Source: Rutidosis leptorrhynchoides (lineage: Eukaryota; Streptophyta; Magnoliopsida; Asterales; Asteraceae). Taken from it: a DNA stretch of 64,000 bases. The stretch lies in the NCBI RefSeq assembly GCF_046630445.1, contig NC_092338.1, forward strand, positions 152,196,501-152,260,500, in the 5' to 3' direction. This document shows positions 52,262 to 64,000 of the stretch, piece after piece. The position numbers were made by a program, and so were the translations under genes. The stretch's first letter is position 1. Each line of letters begins with the position of its first letter. Below the pieces are notes generated by a model. It did not search any database. It saw nothing but the letters and a program-made list of their open reading frames with translations, and was not told the origin of the DNA.

Positions 52262-53372
52262 TGTGACGACCCGGAAATTTTCGACCAAATTTTAACTTTA
52301 TCTTTATATTATTCCGACACGATAAGCAAAGTTTTTTAAGTTGAATCTCTAGAATTTTAAACTATGTTTATACATTCATTTAACCTCGACCAAATTCCAA
52401 TGATTCATGAACCATTAGATGAACAGATATGATTATAGATATATACGTGTATATATTATAACTTAAAAACATTAACAAAGTCTTAGACAAATAATACTTT
52501 ACATAAACGTATTTGTTTCAAAATATATATTCAAATAATTATCAATGGAATTAGAAGATGTTATCAAATGATTGATTTAACAGTTACATTGAATTATGAT
52601 TACGAGTCTCTGTTAAGAGGTCCACTTTGATTTAGAAAACCTTTCCTTTTTAACGGTATCCGTAATATTTGGTAAAAGTATTTACAAAAGTGTCATTAAC
52701 GAGAGTTAGTCAAAAGTTAGTAATCATTTTCGTTTAAATTTCAAAAGTATACTTTACTATGATTAACTCGTGTCCCTTGATAAATCAACTAGTTAGTTTT
52801 CATATTAAAAACATTATTTAATAAAATGACTACTATCATTTAAAACGAGTTAAATAAAACGAATTTTGAAATGTAATTAGTTTTGAATGACTAAATATTA
52901 TATCATTAGGTAAATATTTCAAACATATATATTATGTACAAACTTACAATTCTAAATAAGAATATATATATTTTAACTTAGTCATAAAACGTCCTAACTT
53001 AAAATAATATATTTTGATAAACAACGAGTCACTGATTTATAGAAGCAAATGACCACAACACTCAAATTTTATAAGTTACATTTTTATAAGGTAACTTATT
53101 GATGAGTAATTCAAATCATTATTAAGGGTACACGTCGCGTAACGTAAAAGGCTAGTTTTCTAAACATACGAAAGTGCGTTCGAAAAAATGAAAGTGGTAC
53201 ATGAGTCGAGTGACAACGTCCGTGTCAGTTGAGTAAAAATTATATTTTTACCATAAACGTAAATATAATATAATATATAAGTAATTATATAAATTAAATA
53301 TAATATATATATATAATAATAATAAAAAGTGTCGGCAACATGTTTTAATTCGAATGTGAAAGGATCCAAGGT

Positions 53373-53421
53373 GCCATGCGATCGCATGGCCACCACCCTC
53401 ATAACCCATGCGATCGCATGG
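53373..53421 (+). promoter_or_regulatory. Paired GCGATCGC palindromes (C LTR)
   Basis: GCCATGCGATCGCATGGC (53373-53390) and CCATGCGATCGCATGG (53406-53421). The spacing is like D and E, but no clear TATA box follows at the equivalent distance here. Confidence 0.6.
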
Positions 53422-53524
53422 CTGGGTATGAAAGGTCAGATGCTTAAAGTTCGAACGAATTCATTTTGTGCACACACTTCTATCCATCTATCTCTCGTAC
53501 TACTCTCTCTATATATAAATTATA

Positions 53525-53569
<45 letters not shown>

Positions 53570-53573
53570 ATTA

Positions 53574-53628
<55 letters not shown>

Positions 53629-54199
53629 GTATGATTATTAGTAGTATTATTATTAGTATTTATACATAAAATACTACGACGGAGTGCTGCTCGAGTAATC
53701 TAAAACGGGGTTCAAAATGGAATTTTATTAGTAGGATAGGGTTAAGAAAATTATGGGTTAAAGCTATGGAGGTGATGGGTATGGTTCATGGGTATGCTCG
53801 TGAGGTCAATCTAGTGTTTATCATCTCCGTTACGTTTACGTACCTTTTTTGCAATATTGAATCTCAATATTGATACGTGAGTACTTATAATTTAATTTTT
53901 ACATATTAATAGTGTATCCCTGACTAGTGCTCGAGAATATAGGATTATGCACGCTTGTACTTTTGATATTGCCATTAGATAGGTTATGTTGAATCCTGAA
54001 TTAGTTACATATGCGGTTGAGATAAGGTATAAGATATGCATGTCATTGGAAAGCTAGCGAAAAATTAAGAACTTTTCAATTAGATATCGAATGGTTTCGA
54101 TGAACGGAATAGAAGTTATAGTCAATTGAATTTTTGTATTATTATTAAAAATGATTATTATTAACGTTGTTATTATCGTCGTTCTAATTTTTATCTAAC

Positions 54200-54272
<73 letters not shown>

Positions 54273-54373
54273 ATTATTATTATTATTATTTTCATTATCA
54301 ATAAAAAGTGTTATCATTAAATATTGTTATTTTTACAATTGTTACTATCGTTATTATCGTTAAAGTTATAACT

Positions 54374-54453
<80 letters not shown>

Positions 54454-55730
54454 CATTAAAATATTTATTAGTATTATTATCATAATATTTATTATCATTA
54501 GTATTATTACAACGAAAACTAATAATAGTAACACCTAATTATTATGATTACTATTATTATCATTAACATCAACATGATATAAAAGACGATTAAAAGCTAT
54601 TAAACGAATCAATTAGGAAATAATGAGTATGAGTATCATGATGAAATTAAAATATTGTAAGATATTGATTTAGATAAAATTACCATTCTTATTTTTATTA
54701 TTACTATTATTATTAAAAGTATCGTTAGTATTAAAACTATCTTTTTAACAAAAATTATCATGTTAATAGAAATGTCATTGTTATTATAAAATATCATTTT
54801 TATTATCATTTTAAAAAGAGTTATTATTTTAAAGTTAATATTAAAAAGTATTGTAAATATTAAAGTTATCATAATTAGAATTATCGTCTTATCATCATAT
54901 CACTTTTAGTAAATATAAATATTGATATTTTTATTAATAGAATAATAATAACTATTATTACAAAATAATACAACTTTTATTTATTATTATTATCAATGCT
55001 ATTTTATCAAATAAATATGTAATACAAATAATATAATTACCTTAATAAAACCTAACATAACATTTTTATGATATTAAATGAACTTTACAAATTTTCTTAC
55101 TTAAGATATATAAAAGTATATTTTTATATAAAGTTTAATTTATCAATAAATGAATTATATTATTTACTCTAATAGATCTTTTAAAAATATTTAAAAATAT
55201 AAAACGACGATATTTAAACTATAATATAAACAGGTATAGACTTTGGAAATCATTTTGAGTCAAGTTAACTTTTGTTGACTTTTGCATATTAGTTTCGAGC
55301 ATTAGGATTGTGATACACTATGACCTGACCTAAATTGCTATACAGATATTGACCAACATATAAATATATATAATTAATTTAGGTTCGTGAATCCAAGGCT
55401 AACATTGCACTTGTTCAATGATGTCATATGTATTTTTACTACAAAATACAGTATTGTGAGTTTCATTTGCTCCCTTTTTAAATGCTTTTGCAATATATAT
55501 TTTTGGAACTAAGAATACATGCGCTGTTTTTATAAATGTTTGACGAAATAGACACAAGTACTCAAAACTACATTCTATGGTTGGATTATCGAAATCGAAT
55601 ATCACCCCTTTAGCTTGGTAACCTAAGAATTAGGAAACAGTACCCCTAATTGACGCGAATCCTAAAGATAGATCTATGGGCCTAACAAACCCCATCCGAG
55701 GTATGGATGCTTTAGTACTTCGATTTTTAT

Positions 55731-55954
55731 ACAGACGAGAGGATTCTGTTATACAGATGAGAGGATTCTGTTTTGGGGATATTCTATATGCATCTTGTTA
55801 ATTTCGGTTACCAGGTGTTCACCATATGAATGATTTTACCTTAATGCAGATGAGAGGATTCTGCTTGAGGATTATGTTTATGAAAAATGAAAATCTTGTG
55901 GTCTATTATATTATTGGAAATGATTTTACCTTTATGCAGATGAGAGGATTCTGC
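55731..55954 (+). repeat. Four hairpin-forming 17-19 bp repeats (C LTR)
   Basis: Copies at 55731-55749, 55753-55771, 55846-55864 and 55936-55954. Each can pair ACAGA with TCTGT or GCAGA with TCTGC around a conserved GAGAGGA-containing loop. Confidence 0.6.
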
Positions 55955-56386
55955 TATTGGAATTATGTTTAAAAAAAAATCTTATGGTTTATTAAAATAA
56001 TGGAAATGAATGATTATAATAAACTAATGAACTCACCAACCTTTTGGTTGACACTAGAAAGCATATTTATTCTCAGGTTTGAAAGAAATCTTCCGCTGTG
56101 TATTAACTCATTTTAAAGATAATACTTGGAGTCTTTCATGGCATATATTTCGAAAGATGTTGCATTCGAGTCATTGAGTTCATCAAGATTATTATTAAGT
56201 CAATTATAGTTGGATAGTGGAAATTATGAAATGGTATACATACCTGTCAATTTTCGATGTAAAGAAAGTTTATCTTTTAAAAACGAATGCAATGTTTATA
56301 AAATGTATCATAGAGAGATCAAATACTTCGCGATGTAATCAACTATTGTGAATCGTTTATAATGTGTATGAACGAGTCCTTTCAGT

Positions 56387-56398
56387 TGGTATCGGAGC
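56387..56398 (+). other. Primer binding site of element C
   Basis: TGGTATCGGAGC two bases after the LTR, one mismatch from the usual initiator tRNA-Met site. Confidence 0.88.
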
Positions 56399-56819
56399 GG
56401 TAGTCTTAGCGAACCAGGTCTGCATTAGTGTGTCTAACTGATAAGTTATTAGGATACATTAGTGAGTCTGGACTTCGACCGTGTCTGCATGCCAAAAGTT
56501 TTGCTTATCATTTTGTGTCGAGAATTACCTACCTATCATCCTTAAGAAATTGTCTGCTTATCATTCTTAGTCTAGACACGTATTGCTGCATTGATTGCAT
56601 GAATAGTGTATAGACAAAATTCATATCTTAGCGTATCTACTAAATCATATCTTATCGTATCTATTACTGTAAACTTGCCTGACATATCCCGTAAATTCCT
56701 CCGTAATTTATGAAATATTTTGCTCTCTATATATATAGATATTCTATTGTAATTAGAATACCACCCGATAGCCGAAAAATCAGTTTCATAAAAAAAAATC
56801 CTTTATTCAATCGTACGAA

Positions 56820-57242
56820 ATGAAATTCGTCATTAGTTCAAGTCACTCGAATTCCGAAATGGAATTCCACTCAAGCTCCGAAAGCCGTGTGACTAGAATG
56901 GATCAACCAATCAGCCATCATCTATTTTGGATGAATTGGGGATGGGTTCGTAGCCTCCTCAATCATTGGAGACAAGAAGAAGGCGATCCTTTCCATCCAC
57001 CACATTGCCCTCTTGACGAAGAACCTGAAGCACTTACCGGCGAACCTGTCCGAAACACCATTTTCTCTCTCATTTCCAGAGTATCTCGTCACGATTATAT
57101 ACTATATCAAATTCTAGATTTTATTTATCGGCTCGTCCGAACCGACAATCACCCCGGTCTAATAGAAGAAGTCAACGAGCTTCGCGCTCGGGTAGTGGCT
57201 TTGGAAAATATGGTGCAAAGGTTACAAACACCAGCTGCATAA
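56820..57242 (+). CDS. Conserved leader ORF of the A/B/C family (intact in C)
   Basis: A 140-residue ORF, 420 bases after the primer site, and the only intact copy of three (A 22146, B 25337). The N-terminus is Ser-rich (VISSSHSNSE); the core has SLLNHWRQEEGDPFHPP, DEEPEALTGEPVRNT and SLISRVSRHDY; the C-terminus has a heptad-like stretch (EVNELRARVVALENMVQRL) that suggests a coiled coil. The start ATG follows an in-frame region shared with A and B (ACGAAATG). It sits where F and G have their acidic ORFs but is not similar to them. It could be a gag N-terminal remnant or a family-specific accessory protein; I do not recognise a domain. Confidence 0.6.
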   Translation: MKFVISSSHSNSEMEFHSSSESRVTRMDQPISHHLFWMNWGWVRSLLNHWRQEEGDPFHPPHCPLDEEPEALTGEPVRNTIFSLISRVSRHDYILYQILDFIYRLVRTDNHPGLIEEVNELRARVVALENMVQRLQTPAA

Positions 57243-57751
57243 CCAGTATCGCCATCAACAACACCAACAGTACCATTACCACCTCCAACCACAACCGCGT
57301 CGTAAACCTCAACTTTACAATCTGTCCCACGGGTACCAATGTCATACGCACTGTAGATATCAAGGAATACCAACAACAACAAACGATGAAGTATTAATTC
57401 ATAACTTCATTGAAGAGATATCTTTGCAGCGATTATTTAATCTCCAAAGTCTTAGAGATTATTTAATTATGACTGTAAATCTGATGAGTGAACGAAGACG
57501 GTAGAGTAGAAACTTTGTTCGAAAATGGTGTACGATTTACAAGCCATGCTTGTTTTACCAACATCATCAACAGTACCGTAGCATCACCATCACAGTCAGT
57601 ACCGTCAGTATCATCAGAATTAGCAGCACCTATAACATCACAAAATCCGTCAGTTCAAGAATCACTGTAGACATCATTACGAATCAATAACGCGTATATT
57701 GTATCAACGAGTTATGAAGTATTAACTCATTCCCTCTGAAGAAAATATATG

Positions 57752-57782
<31 letters not shown>

Positions 57783-58293
57783 AATTTTGAGATCAAATAA
57801 ATCTTTCCGTACTAAGCTAATATGTGTGAATCTTAACTACTCAGTTAATTCATATTACTAAAATGCAATAATGTACGTTCTTCGTCCGCGACCTAACCAT
57901 CGTTAACTACAATCTCTGTCTCAATAAACTCCAATTCATAATAAATCATGGGTGTTATTCAAATATATGTTTGATGTTATACTTTCATCAACGATGTACT
58001 CGAAAAACATCATTCGTACCTTGCGAAGTTCACAAGAATTTCACAAAAACCAACATCATGCTTCAACAAATAACAAAGTATTGATTCATAATTTCAATAT
58101 CATTGAAGAAATACTTATGTGATTTCTAACGTTTTAGGGATTTCTCAATTCTAGTTTCAACCGTAAATCAAATGAGTTTAATTTAACATTAACTCATTAA
58201 ATCTATGTTACATCTAAAGAAAATATGAACATATATATTTTCATAAAGACTAATAAAATTCTGTTGCACAAAATATTAATTGTGAAATTTTTT
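57243..58293 (+). other. Internal non-coding segment of element C
   Basis: Rich in ACCAACAGTACCATCA-type low-complexity sequence (Pro/Ser/Thr codons) directly after the leader ORF, as in A and B. A 60-codon Ser/Pro-rich ORF (57488-57670) may be a degraded extension; no domain is visible. A (TA)n tract lies at about 57760-57782. Confidence 0.5.
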
Positions 58294-58307
58294 TTAACAG
58301 GTAGGTA
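58294..58307 (+). promoter_or_regulatory. Internal polypurine-tract-like motif (C)
   Basis: TTAACAGGTAGGTA followed by ATACCCGAG, one base different from the motif in B. Confidence 0.55.
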
Positions 58308-58754
58308 ATACCCGAGAGATATATAAATTCACAATTAATATGTTACATTCTTCGAAACTAATTCAACAATCATTAACTATACTCCCTATTTTCACAACAA
58401 TATCTATCCTTTCATATAAATCAAAACAATCATACTCATTCAAATTCAAATACATATTCTGATTTTGAAATCGCATAATTCAATTCGAAATATAAACAAT
58501 ATCATCACTCTTAGATTCCTACATCTTTCAAAGCTATACTTTGACTTCAAAACTGTGCTAAAACATCATATGTATATTAACGATTACAACCGATAGTCAA
58601 ACCCTTCGAAATTTTAGAAGACACTACAATCGAGATGATGATCCAACCACATGTTAACCACAGTTATGTACCTGAAGAACTTTCGAAACCAAAGTCATAG
58701 TTTAACACGTATCAGTGTCAGACCCTTTGGCATTTATTAGCAAAAATAACTTTA

Positions 58755-58880
58755 CAATTTCTTTTCAAAGTAGCCAGTTTTGTCACAGCTCCAGCAAGTC
58801 AACTTCGACTTTTTAGTCAGACTAGTCTTATTATAACCTCGATAGATACATTGCCCTTTCGCCATCGTTACTGGAGAACC
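58755..58880 (-). pseudogene. Antisense gag zinc-knuckle relic (C)
   Basis: On the minus strand 58796-58755 encodes CWSCDKTGYFEKKL, preceded in frame by YRGYNKTSLTKKSKLT. The pattern is CX2CX4HX4C with His changed to Tyr and the last Cys lost. B keeps the His at the same position, so the ancestor had a real knuckle. No longer antisense ORF survives. Confidence 0.5.
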
Positions 58881-59459
58881 TTTCATATTCTACCACATTA
58901 GCAGTAAAGTTACCAATAACTTTATTACTCAATGGTTTAAGTCTCTCCGAAAAACCATTATATTTGTTCGTTAAAACCCGACCGTATACTCACCAGCATC
59001 TTGTAACAAGAACCGACGTACCAATTACCAGGAATTAGCAATCAGTATTTTGAATTTCGTAGCATTTCTATGCCAATAGTTATATATATACATATAACGT
59101 CTACCTCCAAGACTTACATACTTCGAATGTGAAGTTTCTGAAAAACACCCCAATCTACGATTTAGTTCTCTGAAGTTTTGGAAAAGCTGAATGAAACAGC
59201 AGAAACTGTAGACAACCGTAATAGTCAAAAGTTTGATGATAAAGAATAGTGTATTGGCAAAGCTCAGAAAAAGGGAAGTTTTGGAACTGGAAAACGGATT
59301 GAGCAAAGTATGAAGGAGGCTGTGGATAAATCACAAAGACTGAACCTGCCTTCAAAGAATCCAAATGATTCAGTATCTACTGAAGTAATTAACGAATACC
59401 TTGCTCCTGACTCTAAACCTCTACGGACAATATCCTTCATCATCCTCTGATATTAGAAA

Positions 59460-59717
59460 TTCTAAGATATCATCGTATCTTTCATTATAAATATCCTCCA
59501 TATTTCTGAAGATATTTCCATAGTTATTCTTATCTGAAATCATTTACCTCTTCGCGCTATCTGTATTACATCGTACAAGAAACTATTTTAGTTTCTAAAT
59601 CCTGAAGCTTTCGAGTTTAAAATAGGAATATTTTTTAAGTAGTGTTGGGAACTGAAGCATGAATTAGTATAATATAATGACACTTGATCAACGTGATTAT
59701 ATTACAGTAATTCATGC
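59460..59717 (+). other. Conserved inverted-repeat module (C copy)
   Basis: AAGATATCATCGTATCTT, then GAAACTATTTTAGTTTC (59579-59595), then the 61-base hairpin (59657-59717). In C the outer arms are perfect over ten bases (GCATGAATTA with TAATTCATGC), better paired than in D. Confidence 0.6.
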
Positions 59718-60712
59718 TGAGTTTCTAAATGGAACGTGATGATTCACAGATCATAATGTCATCATGTGTCATGTTACACGACTCTTATATTCTCTTTAAC
59801 CTCAAAAATATCAAGAAAATATTTCTTGATGATTCGGTCTTTTCCGAGATATTCTAGTAATTTGACAAGTCAAGTTCGTGCCATTACAATTTCCTTCTTA
59901 GAACATTAACAATGTTCATTTCGAAATTCATATATGCGAATTATGGACAATTATAAGCGGTACTTACTCGCAAGAAGAAGAAACGAAAGGACAAAGCTCT
60001 GAAACAGAAATTGGGGTATATATCGCAGCAAATAAAAGAAAGCATTAACTGGAGATGATAATGATTATGGGAGATAGAAGCAGGGACATCGAAATATAAG
60101 AGAATATAGAAAACCCAACAACCACCCAGAAATTTTAAACTGTATATATCGATGCATATAGCAATATAAAGACACGGGAAAACTAAAAACACTATAAAAC
60201 CAAGTGTATAGTAGAAGTAAATAGATTCTTCTGGCGGCAGATGAAAAAGGAGAATGACAGATATGAAAGTGAGGAATATATCAAGAATCAGAACAGGATG
60301 AAGCATATTGACAAGTAATTTTAAAGTATGAATTAAGGGAGAAAGAATAGAAGGTGTGAGTTGTAAGGAAATGAAGGAGGTGGATTTATAGTGAAATATC
60401 CGAGAGAGAAATCGAGATGAATCATCGCATTAATTCGAAGAGGATCATAATTTTCTTAATCACCGAAGAATCAAATCCAATATAGATTACAAAAATTTTC
60501 TTTAAATCCGGAGATCAATTGTGATGACGTCAAAAGATATGACGCATCACTATAATCTTATTTCATTCACTTACGATAACTTCCCTCATACGCTTCGAGT
60601 AATCGAATTATTTATCCATACTTCTTAAACATGATAAAACTCTATAATCGTCATAATAACATTCTCATTGTTAGCCATGACGACCTCTATCAAATTTCGG
60701 GGACGAAATTTC

Positions 60713-60728
60713 TTTAACGGGTAGGTAC
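60713..60728 (+). other. Polypurine tract of element C
   Basis: TTTAACGGGTAGGTAC directly before the 3' LTR start TGTGAGGACC. Confidence 0.88.
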
Positions 60729-61527
60729 TGTGAGGACCCGGAAATTTTCGACCAAATTTAAACTTTATCTTTATATTATTCCGACACGATAAGCAAAGTT
60801 TGTTAAGTTGAATCTATAGAATTTTAAACTATGTTTATACATTCATTTAACCTCGACCAAATTCCAATGATTCATGAACCATTAGATGAACAGATATGAT
60901 TATAGATATATACGTGTATATATTATAACTTGAAAACATTAACAAAGTCTTAGACAAATAATACTTTACATATACGTATTTGTTTCAAAATATATATTCA
61001 AATATTTATCGATGGAATTAGAAGATGTTATCAAATGATTGATTTAACAGTTACATTGAATTATGATTACGAGTCTCTGTTAAGAGGTCCACTTTGATTT
61101 AGAAAACCTTTCCTTTTTAACGGTATCCGTAATATTTGGTAAAAGTGATTTACAAAAGTGTCATTAACGAGAGTTAGTCAAAAGTTAGTAATCACTTCCG
61201 TTTAAATTTCAAAAGTATACTTTACTATGATTAACTCGTATCCCTTGATAAATCAACTAGTTAGTTTTCATATTGAAAACATTATTTGATAAAATGACTA
61301 CTATCATTTAAAACGAGTTAAATAAAACGAAATTTGAAATGTAATTGGTTTTGAAAGACTAAATATTATATCATTAGGTAAATATTTCAAACATATATAT
61401 TATGTACAAACTTACAATTCTAAATAAGAATATATATATTTTAACTAAGTCATAAAACGTCCTAACTTAAAATAATATATTTTGATAAACAACGAGTCAC
61501 TGATTTATAGAAGCAAATGACCACAAC
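60729..61527 (+). repeat. 3' LTR of element C, visible part
   Basis: Matches the start of the 5' LTR (52262-53061) almost base for base, then is cut after CCACAAC by E. In the 5' LTR the same point reads CCACAACACTCAAAT. Confidence 0.9.
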
Positions 61528-62769
61528 TGTGACGATCGCTCCAAATCCATATGGACGAACACGTCATTCATTGATTTCATTGCGAGGTATTTGACCTCTA
61601 TATGATACGTTTTGTAAACATTGCATTCTTTTGAAAATGCACACCAAAAATGAATATTTAAATCAAAGGTTTTCGACATCTGATGATTTTTACATATAGA
61701 CAATCACCATAAATAATAGTTTACAACAGTACTTCCGTTGACAATGCAGTCAAAATAAGATACATGGTGATGATTTGGTGAATGCAATGTTTCCTTGAAA
61801 AATATGTCATATAAGACTCCATGCACATAGCTTGTCTAACATTTAAGCAAACAGTGGAAGACTTCTAGGAAACCTGAGAATAAACATGCTAACAAGTGTC
61901 AACACAAAGGTTGGTGAGTTCATAGTTTTAATATTACACATAATCCGTATATCAATGTGGATTACAAAAGTCCAGTTGTATCATTCAAAACGTTTATCAA
62001 TATGTTTTAAATAAAAGGTAGACCACAAGATTTCAGTTGTTTCATCCAGAAACATTTATCAAAATATTCTACAAAATTGAGCACCCTGGTAACTAAACTT
62101 AACGTATATAATTTATACCCTTTGTATAATCATCTTAATAATACACGCAAACCAACGTGTACGCTTCTCAATTAACATACGTCCGTTAAAAGGCTAGTGC
62201 TCTAGCTCGGACGGGGATATCAAGCCCTATGGATCCATATACTACTACTCGCGCCCACCAGTTCTTATAACCGGTAGTTACTAGTTACCAAAGCTAAGGG
62301 ATTTTTGGTTCAAACTCAGTGTAGAATTAAGTATGTACTTGTATCCATTGCGTTTAAAATAAAGTGCATGTTTTCTCAGCCCAAAAATATAGATTGCAAA
62401 AGTAATTAAAAAGGGAGCAAATGAAACTCACTGTTTAATATTGATAAACACGAGGTTTGATTCACAAAAATACCCTCGAACATTACCCATAATTTCCTTG
62501 GCAATAACCCATATTTTCCTTAGCTCTAGCTCGCTCGGAAACTTGTTTTGAAAATTACTTGGACAGCACTCCGTCGTAATATTTTATGTACATTATTATT
62601 TTTGTATCGCAAAAATAATAATATTAATAATAAAAATAATAAGATTAATAATAATCTTATTATTAATAATAATAATAATAATAATAATAGTAATAAATAA
62701 ATAAAATAAATACGGAGTAATATGTATATTTGTGTATGTGTGTGTGATTAACTGGCCAAAACTCGAGAA

Positions 62770-62846
62770 TTTATAGCACCTGACCCATTTTTACACCCCA
62801 TGCGATCGCATGGGGTTTGTACTGGATAGCCATGCGATCGCATGGC
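62770..62846 (-). promoter_or_regulatory. Paired GCGATCGC palindromes plus TATA box (E LTR promoter)
   Basis: On the minus strand: GCCATGCGATCGCATGGC (62846-62829), CCCCATGCGATCGCATGGGG (62815-62796), then TATAAA (62775-62770), the same order and nearly the same spacing as D. Confidence 0.6.
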
Positions 62847-63230
62847 TAAGATTTCCAGCTCAGAACCTTTTGTCAAATAGCTTGTCGACATGATTTTATA
62901 TTAATATAATATATATAATATATTTAATTTAAATAATTAATTATATATTATATTAAATTCACATGCATAGTTGACTTGTAATTTTCGTTCCGATAAGTCG
63001 TACATTGTCATTTGACTTATGTCCCGGTTCCGGTTTTTCGAATGTCCTTTCGTACATTTAGAAATCTTGCATTTTACGTTTCGTGTCACGTACCTTTGTC
63101 AAAATATAGCCTTAAATTATCCATAAACTATACCACTCATAGTATATCTTAAACTTTCGAATGTTTTGGTCATTTACTTCTATAAATCATCGTCTCGTTA
63201 TTTGTTAAAATACATTTTAAAATAGTGTTT

Positions 63231-63327
63231 ACTGTAGCAAAGTCAATTTCACTGTAGCAAATAGTGATTTTCGAAAACACTGTAGCATTTTGGGTACTGT
63301 AGCAATTTGAAAATGCTGTAGCAAATT
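63231..63327 (-). promoter_or_regulatory. Cluster of TGCTACAGT motifs (E LTR)
   Basis: Five copies of TGCTACAG(T/C) on the minus strand within about 100 bases, matching the cluster in D. Confidence 0.5.
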
Positions 63328-63698
63328 AGTGTTTCACTGGTTTATCTTAAACGCTTTAGTTAACTTATCTGAATATCAATTGAATCAATAAACGAATGTT
63401 ACTATCGTTTACTAAATAACTTTAAATCATATATATTCAATTAGATATATAAACCAATAAGTTTAATGTACGGTATCATGTAATTAAAACATTGTTACCT
63501 TTTCAAGTTATAGTATATATGTATCTATTTACATATAATTGTTCGCGAATCGTCTAAAACAATCGAAGGGTATTTAAATATATAAAAGTAGTTCAAAAAT
63601 TTTGAGATTCAGTTTTACAGACTTTGCTTATCGTGTCGAAAATGTTAATCATACAAAGATTAAGTTTAAATTTGGTCAGAAATTTCCGGGTCATCACA

Positions 63699-63714
63699 GT
63701 ACCTACCCGTTAAA
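63699..63714 (-). other. Polypurine tract of element E
   Basis: The minus strand reads TTTAACGGGTAGGTAC directly before the LTR start. Confidence 0.85.
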
Positions 63715-64000
63715 GAAATTTCGTCCCGAAATTTGAGTGAGGTCGTCATGGCTAACAATAAAAATATTTTCATGATGAATATGAGTCGATAACTAAAGTT
63801 TTATCACGGTTGAATAATATAGATACAACAATCCAATTACTCGAAGCGTATGAGAGAAGTTATCGTAATCAAGTGAAATGGAGAATAGAGATGCGTCTTA
63901 TCTCTTGATGTAGTAACAATTGATTTCTGGATTTTAAGGAATAGAAAATCTTCATAATCTAAATAAGATTTGATTCTTCAGAATTTGTGGAAATTAGGAT

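Larger units (their letters stand above)
52262..56384 (+). repeat. 5' LTR of element C (4.1 kb)
   Basis: Starts TGTGACGACCCGG and ends GAGTCCTTTCA. Its 5' half resembles D and E (GCGATCGC palindromes at 53373-53390 and 53406-53421, then TTA tracts). Its 3' half resembles A (from about 55380; CTTCCGCTG block 56027-56102). TTA tracts lie at 53525-53627, 54204-54272 and 54378-54452. Four CAGATGAGAGGATTCTG-type repeats lie at 55732-55953. ORFs here are low-complexity translations. Confidence 0.88.
52262..61527 (+). mobile_element. Element C: LARD-like non-autonomous LTR retrotransposon, 3' LTR split by E
   Basis: 5' LTR 52262-56384 (4.1 kb), primer site 56387-56398, internal 56385-60728, 3' LTR from 60729, interrupted at 61528 by E. 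The first ~800 bases of the 3' LTR match 52262 onward almost exactly. The 4.3-kb interior is collinear with those of A and B and has no gag-pol. It is inserted in the 5' LTR of X after CTAAT; its other flank is out of view. Confidence 0.88.
61528..63698 (-). repeat. 3' LTR of element E (2.2 kb)
   Basis: On the minus strand it starts TGTGATGACCCGG and ends GGAGCGATCGTCACA. It is the sister of the D LTR (5165-7973) but shorter, with a much shorter TTA tract (about 62650-62690). It has the CTGTAGCA cluster (63231-63327), palindromes, a TATA box, and the CTTCC(A)CTG block (61846-61922). Confidence 0.88.
61528..64000 (-). mobile_element. Element E: minus-strand non-autonomous LTR retrotransposon, 3' end only
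   Basis: 3' LTR 63698-61528 and, upstream on the minus strand, the polypurine tract (63714-63699) and 286 further bases of internal sequence that match D 4860-5148. The body and 5' LTR lie beyond the right edge. The five bases before it (ACAAC, 61523-61527) should be repeated at its other end. Confidence 0.85.

Overview
This window is repetitive eukaryotic nuclear DNA from a plant, very probably a eudicot. It is AT-rich, has no operons or prokaryotic signals, and consists almost entirely of nested LTR retrotransposons with initiator-tRNA-Met type primer sites (TGGTATCAGAGC). No ordinary host gene could be identified. A composite-family guess (for example Asteraceae) is inference only.

Layout, using my own labels. 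F (1-3935, minus strand, runs off the left edge) shows a 5' LTR, primer site and an acidic ORF. F is inserted in D (3936-7973, plus strand), of which only the 3' internal part and 3' LTR remain. About 230 bp of other DNA follows, split by H (8134-14131), a complete but decayed Ty1/copia element with a perfect TGTAG target duplication. X (minus strand) has a short 3' LTR at 14209-14573, internal DNA with ~89-bp tandem repeats to 18012 and again at 51198-52008, and part of its 5' LTR at 52009-52261. Inside X sits A (18013-51197, plus). Inside A sit B (22907-31051, plus, perfect TAATA duplication) and G (37066-50441, minus). C (52262-61527, plus) is inserted in the 5' LTR of X, and E (61528-64000, minus, runs off the right edge) is inserted in the 3' LTR of C.

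G is the only element with recognisable Ty3 gag-pol. It is a Tekay/Del-type chromovirus with 3.4-kb LTRs, and its one long gag-pol frame is broken by five stop codons. Between its primer site and gag it carries two extra intact ORFs on the sense strand: a Glu/Pro-rich acidic protein and a 227-residue F-box protein of the plant At2g35280-like type, which looks like a captured host gene. F carries the related acidic ORF but no F-box ORF in the corresponding interval.

A, B and C (and, as far as seen, D and E) have 2.0-4.1 kb LTRs and ~4.1-4.3 kb internal regions without gag-pol, resembling the LARD class of non-autonomous elements. They share polypurine tract, LTR ends and several LTR blocks with F and G, and A, B and C also share the primer site, so G-like elements are plausible donors of proteins in trans (inference). 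Their conserved parts include one short coiled-coil ORF after the primer site, an internal copy of the polypurine-tract motif, a chain of RNA-hairpin-like inverted repeats, and an antisense relic of a gag zinc knuckle. The LTRs carry paired GCGATCGC palindromes just upstream of a TATA box (D, E), small hairpins with covarying stems, and tRNA-derived SINE-like heads ending in long (TTA)n tracts.
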